Shown in pieces: positions 1 to 9,202 of a DNA stretch of 64,000 nt. Source of the stretch: Oceanicola sp. 22II-s10i (GTDB lineage: Bacteria; Pseudomonadota; Alphaproteobacteria; Rhodobacterales; Rhodobacteraceae). The notes beneath the pieces are model-generated. The model had not been told where the DNA came from. It saw only the letters and a list, made by a program, of their open reading frames with translations, and searched no databases. The first letter of the stretch is position 1, and every line of letters starts with the position of its first letter. Location of the stretch: the NCBI RefSeq assembly GCF_002210105.1, contig NZ_AQQU01000012.1:1-64000 (forward strand). The letters are read 5' to 3'. The position numbers and the translations under genes were made by a program.

Positions 1-11
1 GGGTGTCCGGC

Positions 12-797
12 TCAGATCATAAGCGAGCCGCCGTTGATGTCGTGGATCGCGCCGGTGATGAAGCCCGCGCCACGGCTGGCCAGGAAGCCGACGAGGTTCG
101 CGATGTCCTCGGGCTCGCCGTAGCGATTGACCGGAATCGTGGACTTCAGGCTCTCGATCAGTTCCGGCGGGCTGCCGTCCGACATCGCGCCGGTGATGCG
201 ACCGGGGCAGACGGAATTGACGGTGATCCCCTCGGGTGCGACTTCCTTGGCGAAGCTGCGGGTCAGGCCGAGGATGCCGGTCTTGGTGACGACATAGTGA
301 ACCCCGGCGACGTTCGCGGGTGATCGCCCGCCGCGCGACGAGATGTTGACGATCCGGCCCCAGCCGGCCTTGCGCATCGGTGGCAGGCAGATCTGCGACA
401 TGCGGAACGGGCCGGTGATGTTCACGTCCATCACCCAGTTCCATTCGTCCAGTGCCATCTCGGAGGGCTTGGCCGACTTGCGCGTGTCCGGCTGCTTGGG
501 CGAGATGCCCGCGTTGTTCACCAGCACCGCGATCCGGTCGAAGTCCGTGGCCCCGACCCGCTGCCGGAAGGACGAGCGGCTTTCCTCGTCGCCCACGTCC
601 AGCTTCAGGCCCACGGTGTCGTAGCCCTTGGCATTCAGCCCGTCCGACGCCGCCTTGACCTCGTCCTCGAGGATATCGGTCATCACGATCCGGTAGCCCA
701 TCGAAGCCAGCTTGTCGGAAATCGCCAGCCCCATGCCCCGGCAGGCGCCGGTGACAACCGCGACCTTGCCGTCGCCTTCGTTTACATAGTCGGCCAT
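12..797 (-). CDS. SDR family NAD(P)-dependent oxidoreductase
   Basis: This 261-residue protein is a classical short-chain dehydrogenase/reductase, a cytosolic NAD(P)H-dependent alcohol/ketone oxidoreductase. The cofactor motif TGACRGMG lies at residues 16-23. NNAG follows near residue 90, and the catalytic Ser/Tyr/Lys set is visible as the NISS strand and YVVTK. The length is normal for the family. I chose the ATG at 797 because it places the Rossmann motif at the usual distance from the N terminus; the frame stays open much further upstream, but only antisense to the next gene. It overlaps the preceding dehydrogenase gene by 16 nt, so the two are probably translationally coupled. The substrate cannot be read from the sequence. 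The neighbouring lactonase-like amidohydrolase suggests oxidation of a sugar or cyclic alcohol (inference). Confidence 0.9.
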   Translation of the reverse strand: MADYVNEGDGKVAVVTGACRGMGLAISDKLASMGYRIVMTDILEDEVKAASDGLNAKGYDTVGLKLDVGDEESRSSFRQRVGATDFDRIAVLVNNAGISPKQPDTRKSAKPSEMALDEWNWVMDVNITGPFRMSQICLPPMRKAGWGRIVNISSRGGRSPANVAGVHYVVTKTGILGLTRSFAKEVAPEGITVNSVCPGRITGAMSDGSPPELIESLKSTIPVNRYGEPEDIANLVGFLASRGAGFITGAIHDINGGSLMI

Positions 798-1720
798 GAG
801 AACACCTGTCCGTAGGTTTCGAGGGGGGTGAGCGAAGGCCGGAAGGCGTTCGCCATCGTTTCGTTGAGGCTTTCCAGCGACCAGCCTTCGGAATTGTGGA
901 TCGACCGGATCGGGCGGGGCTGGGAGTAGAGGTAGACCTCGTTGCCGCGCACCCCGATGATCTGGCCGTTGATGTCGGCGGCCGCGTCCGAGACGAGGAA
1001 TGCCGCGACCGGGGCGATCTGTTCGTTGGTGCCCTGCGTGGACCGATACTTGCGGAAATCGGTGTTCGATCCGGGCGCGTCGTATTCGGATTTGCGGAAG
1101 GCGTTGATCAGTTCCCACTGGCGCGAGGTGGCCGAGGGCGCCATGCAGTTCGACCGGATGTTGCCGTGCCGGGACATGTCGAAGGCGATGATCTTGGACA
1201 GCGACATGATCCCGCCCTTGGCGGTGCCGTAGTTCGCCACGCCCATCGACCCGATCAGCCCGGTGGTCGAGGTCATGTGCAGGAACGCGCCCGTCCCTTG
1301 TTTGACGAAATGCGGCGCGGCGGCGCGGCTGGTGTTCCAAGTGCCGTATAGGTGCGTGTTGACGACGAGGTCGAATTCCTCGGGCGTCATCTTCTCAAAG
1401 GCCGCGTGGCGCATCACGCCCGCGCAGTTGATCAGCGCGTCGATCTTGCCAAAGCTGTCCAGCGCGCTCTGGATGATCTTCTGCGCGCTGTCCCAGTCCG
1501 CGACGCTGTCGGTGTTCGCCACCGCCTCGCCGCCCGCCGCGCGGATCTCGGCCGCGACGGTTTCCGCCGGCCCGCTGTCGGTGCCCTTGCCGTCGGGCGA
1601 GGTGCCGATGTCGTTGACCACGACCCTGGCCCCGTGGGCCCCGGCGAACAGGCCGGTCGCCCGGCCGATGCCGCTGCCGCCGCCGGTGATGACGACGGTC
1701 TTGCCTTCGAGATAGCTCAT
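782..1720 (-). CDS. SDR family NAD(P)-dependent oxidoreductase, long form
   Basis: A 312-residue short-chain dehydrogenase. TGGGSGIG near residues 12-19 binds the nucleotide, NCAG is the structural motif, and the serine strand followed by YGTAK gives the catalytic Tyr and Lys. It is about 50 residues longer than a classical SDR: after the usual end comes a tail rich in aromatic and polar residues, as in multifunctional-enzyme-2-like hydroxyacyl dehydrogenases (family knowledge, not decisive). The ATG at 1720 sits just downstream of a GGAGGAG ribosome site. The gene lies 9 nt after the amidohydrolase gene and overlaps the next dehydrogenase by 16 nt, so the three form one minus-strand unit. 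Substrate unknown. Confidence 0.9.
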   Translation of the reverse strand: MSYLEGKTVVITGGGSGIGRATGLFAGAHGARVVVNDIGTSPDGKGTDSGPAETVAAEIRAAGGEAVANTDSVADWDSAQKIIQSALDSFGKIDALINCAGVMRHAAFEKMTPEEFDLVVNTHLYGTWNTSRAAAPHFVKQGTGAFLHMTSTTGLIGSMGVANYGTAKGGIMSLSKIIAFDMSRHGNIRSNCMAPSATSRQWELINAFRKSEYDAPGSNTDFRKYRSTQGTNEQIAPVAAFLVSDAAADINGQIIGVRGNEVYLYSQPRPIRSIHNSEGWSLESLNETMANAFRPSLTPLETYGQVFSWPTM

Positions 1721-1729
1721 CTCTCCTCC

Positions 1730-2773
1730 TCAGAGATCGAGGCCCAGCCGGTAGACCCGGTCGGCCGTTCCGGCAAAGAGCGCCGCACGCTCCGCCGCCG
1801 TATGGTTCGCCGTCAGGCGCTTGAACGCGTTCCACAGCGGCACGTAGCCGACCGCGCCCTTGTCGACGGGGAAGTTGCTTTCGAACATCGCGCGGTCGGG
1901 GCCGAAGGCCTCGATGCAGGTTTCGACATAGGGGCCGATGGCATTGGCGATCTGTTCGCCGGTCGGACCGGCGGGCAGGTGTTCGAAGCCGAAGCCGAGG
2001 TTGTGCATCCCGACGCCGCCGACCTTGATCGACACGTTCGGGCACTTGCCGATCTCGCGCATCGCGGCGGACCATTCGGCAAAGACCTGATCGCGGCGGC
2101 TGGCATAGCCCTTGATCCCAAGCGGCCCGCCGATGTGGTTCAGGACGATCGGCTGGTCCGGGAAGGCGCGGGCGAGGTCCAGCGCCTCGGTCAGCTGCGT
2201 GTGGAAGGCATAAAGGTCATAGCTCAGCCCGCGCGGGGCCAGTTGCGCGAAACCCTCGCGCCACGTCGCGTCCAGCAGGCGGCCCGGCGGGATGGAGCCG
2301 AAGCTGGCGCTGATCTCGGGATCGTAGGTGGTCATGTCGCGGATGCCCTTGACCAGTCCCGGCCCGGCCTCGAGATGCGCGTCCAGCACCTCGGCCACCG
2401 CCGCGCCCTGCATCATGTTCGCATGCGCCACCATGCCCGCGCAGACCTTGGGGCTGTCGGCGGGCAGGGCGGCGACGAAGTCGCGGACGAACTCGGTCTC
2501 GCCGACGAACTTCAGATGCTCGGGCCCGGACTGGCGGTAATGCGAGCGGCACTGGACGAAGACGGTGGCGACCACGTTGTGCCCGGCGGTGACGTCGGCG
2601 AGGATCTCGTCGGTCAGGTAGCGTTCGTGGGGGCGGTTCCACAGGTGGTGGTGCGGATCGACGATGGGCAGGTCCGGTTCCAGCGCCGCCTCGTCGGTCC
2701 TGGCCAGCCAGTCTTCGCGGACGGGGAGGGCGGGGGGCGGGAAGTCCTTCGCGGTCGGATCGAAATCTTGCAT
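1730..2773 (-). CDS. Amidohydrolase family protein (lactonase-like, amidohydro_2 type)
   Basis: A 347-residue TIM-barrel metal-dependent hydrolase. The metal-binding HxH signature appears as DPHHHLW near residue 40, and later His and Asp residues (LNHIGG, FESNFPVDKG) match the amidohydrolase-2 family, which includes L-fuconolactone, sulfomuconolactone and pyrone-dicarboxylate lactonases. I chose the ATG at 2773, preceded by AGGAA at about 7 nt; the longer reading adds a basic low-complexity stretch with no ribosome site. As first gene of the unit with two dehydrogenases, it fits a short catabolic route in which an SDR oxidises a cyclic substrate to a lactone that this enzyme opens (inference). 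The exact substrate is not known. Confidence 0.85.
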   Translation of the reverse strand: MQDFDPTAKDFPPPALPVREDWLARTDEAALEPDLPIVDPHHHLWNRPHERYLTDEILADVTAGHNVVATVFVQCRSHYRQSGPEHLKFVGETEFVRDFVAALPADSPKVCAGMVAHANMMQGAAVAEVLDAHLEAGPGLVKGIRDMTTYDPEISASFGSIPPGRLLDATWREGFAQLAPRGLSYDLYAFHTQLTEALDLARAFPDQPIVLNHIGGPLGIKGYASRRDQVFAEWSAAMREIGKCPNVSIKVGGVGMHNLGFGFEHLPAGPTGEQIANAIGPYVETCIEAFGPDRAMFESNFPVDKGAVGYVPLWNAFKRLTANHTAAERAALFAGTADRVYRLGLDL

Positions 2774-2982
2774 GTGCCGTTCCTGAATGCGTTTCGGGGC
2801 GAGACTGCGCGCGGCCCCTCGGGCTGTCAGCCCGGCGCGGGGCACTTAACACAACCTTGGTAACCCGTGGTCCGGACCCCGGATGCGCCCCGCCGGTTCT
2901 GGACTGGTGCCATGAAATCCGGCACCTCATGCAGGCCGGCCCCATCGTTGCGCCCCCGTCCCGGTGCTATCCGCTTGGCGGA

Positions 2983-3010
2983 TTGAATCGACATGACGTG
3001 CCGGTAAAGT
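2983..3010 (+). promoter_or_regulatory. Possible sigma-70 promoter of the alpha/beta hydrolase gene
   Basis: TTGAAT at 2983-2988 and TAAAGT at 3005-3010 are separated by 16 bp, about 40 bp upstream of the GTG at 3048. Each hexamer matches the consensus at four of six positions. This is a weak match in an otherwise GC-rich stretch. Confidence 0.3.
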
Positions 3011-3047
3011 GAGCTGGGACAGACAGGGTGTGTGACAGGAGGTTTCC

Positions 3048-3869
3048 GTGGCGATCGAATGGATAGAGACCCCGCGCGGCGCGTTCAGGTTCGAGCTGAC
3101 GGGTCAGGGCGACCGCCCTGTCATCGTGTTGATGCACGAGATGGGCGGCAGTCTGGACAGCTGGAATATGGTCATGCCGCGCCTTGCCGTGACGCACCGG
3201 ATCCTGCGCTACGACGCGCGGGGTTTCGGCAATTCGGTCAAGCTGACCGGGCCGCTGACGATGGATGACTGGGTGGCCGATCTTGCCGCGTTGCTGGATG
3301 CGCTGTGGATCCGCAGGCCCTGCGAACTGGTCGGCACGGCGCTGGCCGGTGGCGCTGCTCTGGCCTTCGCCGCCGCGCATCCCGAGCGCACCAGCGCGGT
3401 GCTGGCCACTTCGCCCGTGACCGAGGTGCTGCCCGAGCGGCGGCCGGCCATCGCTGACCTTGCCGACCGGATGGAGCGGGACGGGATGATGCCGCTGGTC
3501 GGGTCGCTCGATACCTCGTATCCGGAAATCCTGCGCACCGATCCGGCCGCCTTCGCCGCCTTCCGCGCGCGCTGGCTGGCGAACGATCCGCGCAGTTTCG
3601 CGGAAACCTATCGGATGCTGTCGCGACTCGATCTGCGGGACGACCTGCGGCGGATCACCCGGCCGGTGCAGCTGATCGGCGCGACCCACGATGCCCTGCG
3701 GCCCCCGGCACTGGTCGAGCCGCTGCGCGACCTGATCCCCGGCGCGTCCTATCGCGAGGTGAACAGCGGGCATTTCATGGCCGTGCAGACGCCGGACCTG
3801 TTCCTCGACATCGCGACGAAATGGCTGGCCGAGCCGCGTCAGCCCGTCTCGGCCGCGCCTCTTTCGTAG
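3048..3869 (+). CDS. Alpha/beta hydrolase fold protein lacking the nucleophile serine
   Basis: A 273-residue alpha/beta hydrolase fold protein that starts at a GTG 5 nt after a perfect AGGAGG (3037-3042). The fold is clear: the oxyanion-loop strand with HEMGG, the DARGFGNS turn typical of 3-oxoadipate enol-lactonase-like enzymes, and a C-terminal Asp215 (THDAL) and His242 (SGHF) that complete the usual triad. The nucleophile elbow, normally GxSxG, reads V-G-T-A-L-A-G-G, so Ala98 stands where serine is expected. The protein may be a non-hydrolytic fold member, use another residue, or be inactive. Its last 31 nt overlap the convergent nitrile hydratase activator gene. No substrate can be assigned. 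Confidence 0.8.
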   Translation: MAIEWIETPRGAFRFELTGQGDRPVIVLMHEMGGSLDSWNMVMPRLAVTHRILRYDARGFGNSVKLTGPLTMDDWVADLAALLDALWIRRPCELVGTALAGGAALAFAAAHPERTSAVLATSPVTEVLPERRPAIADLADRMERDGMMPLVGSLDTSYPEILRTDPAAFAAFRARWLANDPRSFAETYRMLSRLDLRDDLRRITRPVQLIGATHDALRPPALVEPLRDLIPGASYREVNSGHFMAVQTPDLFLDIATKWLAEPRQPVSAAPLS

Positions 3870-4231
3870 AGGACCGGCGTGCCGTGCGGGGTCGCACGGG
3901 CCGCGCGCTGCCATTGTGCCGCCGCGGCGTCGACTGCCGGTGCGGGCGCGCTGCCGTCGCGGTTCAGAAAGTCCTCCAGCGTGGCGAGCCATGCGGTGAA
4001 GTACTGCGCCGCATGATCCTCGGTCGTCGCGGCCGAGGGCAGGGCGGTGTCACGGCCCAGCCGTGCGCCGAAGGCCGCCGCCCAGTCGGTCCAGCTGAAC
4101 GCGCCCGCCTCGTGCAGTGACACGACCAGCGCAAAGGCGCGGGCCTGCCACGGCGCGTGAAAGCGGGGTTCGGTGTCGCTGCCGGTGATGCCGGGGATAC
4201 GCGGCAGGGCGGGGATGTCACAGGCGGTCAA
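3839..4231 (-). CDS. Nitrile hydratase accessory protein (P14K/activator type)
   Basis: A 130-residue protein resembling the small activators (P14K, NhlE) that load cobalt into nitrile hydratase. The LPRIPG opening, the APWQARAFALVVSLHEAG helix region and the FSWTDWAAAF segment match the family, which is related to the N-terminal half of the beta subunit. The start appears to be a TTG at 4231, overlapping the end of nthB by 14 nt, which suggests translational coupling; no ATG gives a full-length protein. It is the third gene of nthA-nthB-activator, the usual order for cobalt-type enzymes. Its 3' end overlaps the convergent hydrolase gene by 31 nt. Confidence 0.82.
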   Translation of the reverse strand: MTACDIPALPRIPGITGSDTEPRFHAPWQARAFALVVSLHEAGAFSWTDWAAAFGARLGRDTALPSAATTEDHAAQYFTAWLATLEDFLNRDGSAPAPAVDAAAAQWQRAARATPHGTPVLYERGAAETG

Positions 4232-4895
4232 GGTAGGGCTCCCACACGTCGATCGTCACTTCGTCCGCCGGATGCTCCGCCGCATCGCCCCAGAGCGTGC
4301 CTGCCCGGAACCCCACGGTATAGAGCCAGTGCGCCGTGTCCCTGTCACCCTTGGCCGAGGTGTCGGCGAAGACGTGATAGCCCTGCACCGCGACGATCCA
4401 GCCTTCCTTGTCCCGCGCGTAGGCGGGCAGGCGGATATGGCCGCGCGGCTGCAGGTTCCGGGTCCGCACCCTGTCACCCGGCGCGAGCGCGGGGCGCACG
4501 TCGCCCGGCGGCCGGTCGACCGGCCCGCCGCGCTTCAGCGTCGCGGGGACGTCTTCGGCGGTCAGGCAGCGGCCCGCCGGGGTCGTGGCCGTATTCCCCG
4601 CGTGGCCGGTCGCGAATTCTTCGGACGTTACGAGGCCCTTGGTCTGCAGCAGCGACCGGAGCCCGGCCAGCCAGATCTGGAAGTAGCTGAGGCTGTGGTA
4701 TTCGGACGGCGAACGGTTCTCGCGGGCGAAGCGGCTTTCGTCGATGGTCCAGTGTCCGCCCGCGCCCGCCGCGATGGTGATCGCCATCGCGCGTTCCTCC
4801 CAGCCTTCCGCGCCTGAGTGATAGGGGGCCGCGTTCGCGCCGGGATCGACCGGCCCGAACCCGTGCATGCCGCCGATGTCGTGCGGTCCGTTCAT
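4218..4895 (-). CDS. nthB: Nitrile hydratase subunit beta
   Basis: A 225-residue beta subunit of nitrile hydratase, which converts nitriles to amides in the cytosol. It opens with MNGPHDIGGMHGFGPV, the hallmark N terminus of the family, and ends with the SH3-like barrel (DRVRTRN, GHIRLPAYARDKEG, HWLYTVGF) that packs on the alpha subunit. Length is normal. The ATG at 4895 overlaps the nthA stop as ATGA, so alpha and beta are translated in a coupled, near 1:1 way. The activator gene follows with a 14-nt overlap. No key residue looks disturbed. Confidence 0.95.
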   Translation of the reverse strand: MNGPHDIGGMHGFGPVDPGANAAPYHSGAEGWEERAMAITIAAGAGGHWTIDESRFARENRSPSEYHSLSYFQIWLAGLRSLLQTKGLVTSEEFATGHAGNTATTPAGRCLTAEDVPATLKRGGPVDRPPGDVRPALAPGDRVRTRNLQPRGHIRLPAYARDKEGWIVAVQGYHVFADTSAKGDRDTAHWLYTVGFRAGTLWGDAAEHPADEVTIDVWEPYLDRL

Positions 4896-5521
4896 GCCGA
4901 CGCACCGGGGCTGAGGGGCAGACCGGTGCCGATCATGCTGTCGCGCGTCACTAGGTCGATCAGCTGTTCCCTGGTCATCGCCTCGGTGCCCTCGGGGCGC
5001 ATCGGCACGACGAGGTAGCGCATCTCGGCGGTCGAGTCCCAGACCCGGACCGACTGGCCTTCGGGCAGGGTGACGCCGAACTCGGCCAGCACCGCGCGCG
5101 GTTCGCGGACGGCGCGGGCGCGGTAGGGGGTGGACTTGTACCAGACCGGCGGCAGGCCGAGCACCGCCCACGGGTAACAGGAGCACAGGGTGCAGACGAC
5201 CATGTTGTGCCGCTCGGGCGTGTTGAAGACGGCCATCATGTGCTCGCCCTGACGTCCGGTGTAGTCCATCGAGGCGATGGCCGCCGTCGCGTCCTTTTCC
5301 AGCCAATCGCGGAAATCGGGATCGGTCCAGGCCCGTGCCACGACTTCGGCCCCCCGGCGGGGGCCGACCTGCGTCTCGTAGGTTTCGATGATCGCGTCCA
5401 GCGCGGCGGGCTGGACGATGCCCTTCTCGGTCAGCAGCGTTTCCAGCGCCATGACGCGGGCGGTCATGTCGTCCAGTTCGCTGCCGTGGTCGTGATCGTG
5501 GTCGTGGTGATCGTGCGGCAT
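4892..5521 (-). CDS. nthA: Nitrile hydratase subunit alpha, cobalt type
   Basis: A 209-residue catalytic alpha subunit. The metal site is C110-T-L-C113-S-C115-Y; Thr at the second position and Tyr after the last Cys are the features of cobalt rather than iron enzymes, and Cys113 and Cys115 are the residues oxidised in the family. The surrounding PWAVLGLPPVWYKS is highly conserved. I chose the ATG at 5521; an in-frame TTG at 5563 would add 14 residues. Unusually, the mature N terminus begins with a run of alternating His and Asp (residues 3-12), which could bind Co(II) or Ni(II) (inference). No transport gene for cobalt is adjacent. Confidence 0.95.
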   Translation of the reverse strand: MPHDHHDHDHDHGSELDDMTARVMALETLLTEKGIVQPAALDAIIETYETQVGPRRGAEVVARAWTDPDFRDWLEKDATAAIASMDYTGRQGEHMMAVFNTPERHNMVVCTLCSCYPWAVLGLPPVWYKSTPYRARAVREPRAVLAEFGVTLPEGQSVRVWDSTAEMRYLVVPMRPEGTEAMTREQLIDLVTRDSMIGTGLPLSPGASA

Positions 5522-5599
5522 GGCCGGGCCTCGCTGCGATGCGCCCTTCGGGCTGTCAGGCAAATGCGTAGCAAGCGGGCGCGGCGGCGTCCACCGGGC

Positions 5600-6832
5600 T
5601 CACTCCACCTCGCGCGTCGCGATGCGGTCGCCATCCGCCAGCGCGGGCGGCGGATAGAGCACGACCTGAGCGCCCTCGGCCAGACCGTCCAACACCTCGG
5701 CCCCGATCCCGTTGTCGCGCCCGATCTCCACCGTGCGCTGCCGTGCGTGGCCGTCCTCGGCGGCGAAGACGGCCCAGCCTGTGCCATCCCGGAACAGAGC
5801 CGACGAGGGCACCACCAGCGCATCCTCCGCCTCCCACACCACGATCCGCGCCGCGACGCGGTAGCCGTGGCCAAGCCCCGGCCGCGTCTCGGGCGGGCTG
5901 TCGAGGCGGACGATCACGTGCACCCGCTGTTCCTCGACGCCCAGAGCTGAGACCTTGGTCTGCGCATAGGGTTCGATCCGGGTGACGGTCCCAGCCAGAG
6001 CTTCGGGGCCGCCCCAGTTCTCGATCAGCACGGGCATGTCCTGCGCCACCTGCACCGCGTCGGGAGAGATCAGGTCGACCTCGACCTCGAGCCCGTCGTC
6101 GATATTGCCGATCTCCAGCACCGGAGCCCCTGCGGCCAGCACAGTCTCGTCCGCCTGCATAACCCGCAGGATCACACCGTTCGCGGGCGCGTAGATCGGC
6201 ATCTCATCGCCCATCTTGCCCTCCAGCGCGTCGATCAGCCCGCGGTCGTCAAAGCCGATAAGCTGCGCCTGCGCACTCTGCAGTTCCGCCCGGCGCTGCG
6301 CGATCGCGGCCTCGGCTGTGCGGCGGCGCGCCTCGGCGGATTTCGCGGCGCTTTCGGCGCGGTCCAGCGCGGCGCGGCTGACCGTGCCACTTTCCGCCAG
6401 CCTGCGGGTCCGCTCCAGATCCGACTGCGCCAGTTCCACTGCTGCCACGGCCTCGGCCAAGGCGGCCTCGGCCACCTTCAGCGCCGCCTGCGCCGCCTCG
6501 ACCGCCGCCATCGCCTGTTCGCGCGTGCGCACGTCCAGCGCCGCCGGGTTGGCCGGGCGCATCCGCGCCACCACCGTTGCACCGCCGGTCACCGGGTCGC
6601 CCGGATGCGCCTCGATCCGCAGCAACAGCCCGGCGACGGGGGTCGAGACGACATAGGCCTCGGCCACCCGCGTGCGGCCTTCCTCGTCAATCGTCACGGT
6701 CAGCGTCCCGCGCCGCACCTCGCCCATGTCGACCATCACCGGGCGGGGCCAGAAGGCGAAGGCCAGCGCACCCACAACCGCAAGGGCGGCGGCAGTGACG
6801 AGGACGGGGCGGGACAATGTCTTGCGCGGCAT
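5600..6832 (-). CDS. HlyD-family periplasmic adaptor of an ABC efflux system
   Basis: A 410-residue membrane-fusion adaptor. It has one N-terminal membrane anchor (about residues 9-27, ending FAFWP), a barrel-sandwich half-motif with the start of the lipoyl-like domain, a long Ala/Glu-rich coiled-coil hairpin (roughly residues 105-200), then the second lipoyl half and a beta-barrel region. It is the last gene of a minus-strand unit: the permease ends 3 nt upstream. ATPase, FtsX-type permease and HlyD adaptor together resemble DevBCA or MacAB-like exporters that move a substrate from the inner membrane or periplasm outward, probably with a separate TolC. Substrate unknown. Confidence 0.88.
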   Translation of the reverse strand: MPRKTLSRPVLVTAAALAVVGALAFAFWPRPVMVDMGEVRRGTLTVTIDEEGRTRVAEAYVVSTPVAGLLLRIEAHPGDPVTGGATVVARMRPANPAALDVRTREQAMAAVEAAQAALKVAEAALAEAVAAVELAQSDLERTRRLAESGTVSRAALDRAESAAKSAEARRRTAEAAIAQRRAELQSAQAQLIGFDDRGLIDALEGKMGDEMPIYAPANGVILRVMQADETVLAAGAPVLEIGNIDDGLEVEVDLISPDAVQVAQDMPVLIENWGGPEALAGTVTRIEPYAQTKVSALGVEEQRVHVIVRLDSPPETRPGLGHGYRVAARIVVWEAEDALVVPSSALFRDGTGWAVFAAEDGHARQRTVEIGRDNGIGAEVLDGLAEGAQVVLYPPPALADGDRIATREVE

Positions 6833-6835
6833 GGA

Positions 6836-9202
6836 TCACTCCCTTGTCTTCAGCGCCAGAACGAGGTCGGCGCGGTCGAGGTCCCGCTTGATCAGCCAGC
6901 CGGACACCAGCGCCGCGCCCACGATGAAGAGCGCGGCAAAGCCGTGGCTGAACGGGTCGTAGCCCGCGGGGATCTGGTAGAGTTCGGTCGAAAATCCCTC
7001 GGCGATGGCCTGCGCCAGTCCGTAGCCCGCCAACGATCCGACGGGCAGGGAGGCCAGCGTGATGAGGCCCAGTTCGCCCAGCAGGACAAAGGCCGCCTCG
7101 GCGCGGGTGAAGCCCATCACGCGGAGCGAGGCGAGGTCGTGGGCGCGTTCGTCATAGGCGATCCGCGCGGCGTTGAAGACGATGCCGAAGGTGATGATGA
7201 AGGCGATGGCGCCCATGATGTAGCGGGCCGATCCGGCGCCCTGATCCATCAGCTTCTGCAGCGAGGCCTGCATGTCTTCGGCTACGCTGACCCCCGCGAC
7301 GGCCGGCATGTCCTTGAGGCTGAGCCAGATCGCGTCGGCCTGCGCGGCATCCACCCGGACATGCAGGCCCGAGATCAGGCCGGGTTCGCGCATCGCGCGG
7401 TTCAGGCTGTCGATCCGCATGTAGGCCGGTGCGCCCAGCAGTGTCCGGGCGACCTGCGTCACAGGGACTTCCAGCACCGGCTGGCGGCCGTTCGTCACCT
7501 CGATCCTCAGCATGTCGCCCGCGCGGACCTGCAGCACGTCCGCCAGCGCCTCGCCCAGCACCACGCCCTCGGCGGGCAGGGGGATCGGGCGCTGGTCGGC
7601 GTCGATGGCGCGGGTCATCTCGGGCGCGGCGGGCATGCCGGTGATCGCGCCGCGATGGCTCAGCCGCCCGTTGCGCAGGATGGCGGGGACGTCGCGCATC
7701 GGCTCCACCTGAAGGACACCGGGGATGCGGGCCAGCGAAAACGCCGCCCGCTCGCTCAGCGGATGGGTGAAGAGGACGGTGGCGTCACTGCGGTCGACGA
7801 CCGAGAAGTTCATCTCCATCACCCGGTCGAACGAGGTGTAGATCGTCGTCATTCCCGCCGACAGAGCCATCCCCGCCGCGATCCCCGCTGCGAGGGCCGC
7901 CGCGCGCAGCGGCTGGCGGCTGAGACCGCGCAGGACCATGCGCGTCGGCTGGTCCAGCCTGCGCCCCACGGGGCCGTCGAGCCGGATCGAGCGGCTGAAA
8001 TCGCCCGGCGCGGGCGGGCGCATCGCCTCGGCAGGGGCCAGCCGGAACACCCGGCGCAGCACGAACAGCCCGCCCGCCGAGGCGGCAAGGACGGAGGCCG
8101 CGACGCCGGTTGCAAAGGCCGCCGGGTCCGGGCGAAAGACGAGGAAGGGGAAGTTGTAGAAGGTCGTGTAGACCCCGATCATCGCCCGGCCCGAGGCGAT
8201 CCCGCCAAGGCACCCTGCCAGCGCGCCGCCGATGGCGATGATCATCACCAGCTTGAAGTAATGCGCCCCGACCTCGGCCCCGGTGTAGCCGAAGGCCTTG
8301 AGCAGGCCGATCTCCTCGCGCTCGGACTGCACCATGCGGCTGACGACGATGTAGAGGATGAAGGCCGCCACGGCGAGGAAGATGGGCGGCATCACCCGGC
8401 TCATGGTTCTCAGGCCGTTGATCTCCTCGGTGACGAAACGGTCGGACACCAGCTGATCGCGCCCGTAGGCCCCGGTTCCGCCCCAGGGCCGCAGGATGGC
8501 GTCGATACGGTCGATCACCGCCTGTTCCGAGGCGCCGCGAGCCAGCGTGACCAGCGTCTCGTTGAACGCGCCGTCCATATCGTAAGCGGCGGCCAGCGCG
8601 GCGCGGGGCATCCACAGCACGGCGAAGCGCGCGGCGTCCGGCATCATCTCGCCCGGCACGGCGGTATAGAGCATGTCCGGCGCCTGCGCGGTGCCCGCGA
8701 TCCTCAACACACGGCGGGCCCCGTTCAGCGTGACCGTCAGCCTGTCGCCGGGGCCGAGGCCGTGCGCCTTGGCAAAGCCCTCGATCAGCAGCGCCTCGTC
8801 CCGCGCGGCCGGATCGGGCAGCGCGCCCGAAATCATGTAGACCGCGTTCAGCCCGCGTTCGGACCGGTCGGGCAGGGACAGGGCGCGGGCCTGCAGGGGC
8901 ACCGCTTCGTCCGGCATGTCGATCAGCGCCGCGCCCGCGATCCGGCCTTCGGCGCGGGCGACACCGGGGATCGCGGCGATCCGCGCCAGTTCCGCTTCGG
9001 GCGCGCGGGTGAGCGGGGCAAAGACCTCGGCCAGCCGGTTGCGCTCGTAATAGGCGCGGCGGGTTTCGGTGAGCGAGGCGACGAGGCCGCTCATCATGAC
9101 CTGCAGCAGAACGCCCGTCGCGATCACCGCACCGATGGCGATGACCTGCGCCTTCATCCGGCGCAGGTCGCGCAGGAGTTTCCGGTCGAGCGGGCTCACC
9201 AC
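6836..9202 (-). CDS. ABC transporter permease with two FtsX domains
   Basis: A 788-residue inner-membrane protein. One membrane helix near residues 18-38 precedes a large periplasmic region. Three helices follow near residues 270-380 with the FtsX signature ([16 protein letters not shown]). A second anchor and periplasmic domain come next, and a final helix set carries the matching [14 protein letters not shown] motif. This duplicated form is seen in mechanotransmission exporters related to MacB, LolE and YbbP. Start is a GTG at 9202 (a second GTG follows directly), overlapping the ATPase gene by 7 nt. It pairs with that ATPase and the downstream HlyD adaptor; the cargo is not evident. Confidence 0.88.
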   Translation of the reverse strand: MVSPLDRKLLRDLRRMKAQVIAIGAVIATGVLLQVMMSGLVASLTETRRAYYERNRLAEVFAPLTRAPEAELARIAAIPGVARAEGRIAGAALIDMPDEAVPLQARALSLPDRSERGLNAVYMISGALPDPAARDEALLIEGFAKAHGLGPGDRLTVTLNGARRVLRIAGTAQAPDMLYTAVPGEMMPDAARFAVLWMPRAALAAAYDMDGAFNETLVTLARGASEQAVIDRIDAILRPWGGTGAYGRDQLVSDRFVTEEINGLRTMSRVMPPIFLAVAAFILYIVVSRMVQSEREEIGLLKAFGYTGAEVGAHYFKLVMIIAIGGALAGCLGGIASGRAMIGVYTTFYNFPFLVFRPDPAAFATGVAASVLAASAGGLFVLRRVFRLAPAEAMRPPAPGDFSRSIRLDGPVGRRLDQPTRMVLRGLSRQPLRAAALAAGIAAGMALSAGMTTIYTSFDRVMEMNFSVVDRSDATVLFTHPLSERAAFSLARIPGVLQVEPMRDVPAILRNGRLSHRGAITGMPAAPEMTRAIDADQRPIPLPAEGVVLGEALADVLQVRAGDMLRIEVTNGRQPVLEVPVTQVARTLLGAPAYMRIDSLNRAMREPGLISGLHVRVDAAQADAIWLSLKDMPAVAGVSVAEDMQASLQKLMDQGAGSARYIMGAIAFIITFGIVFNAARIAYDERAHDLASLRVMGFTRAEAAFVLLGELGLITLASLPVGSLAGYGLAQAIAEGFSTELYQIPAGYDPFSHGFAALFIVGAALVSGWLIKRDLDRADLVLALKTRE

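Noticed and set aside
12-2773. Complete degradation pathway for a named compound from the two SDRs and the amidohydrolase
   Set aside because: Family membership is clear, but no residue pattern fixes a substrate, and no transporter or regulator is attached within the window.
4218-5521. Thiocyanate hydrolase instead of nitrile hydratase
   Set aside because: Thiocyanate hydrolase shares the cobalt Cys motif but has three subunits. Here a full-length beta with the MNGPHDIGG opening and a P14K-type activator favour nitrile hydratase.
5522-5563. Longer nitrile hydratase alpha from a TTG at 5563
   Set aside because: Possible, but the ATG at 5521 has an acceptable upstream site and the added 14 residues match nothing known.
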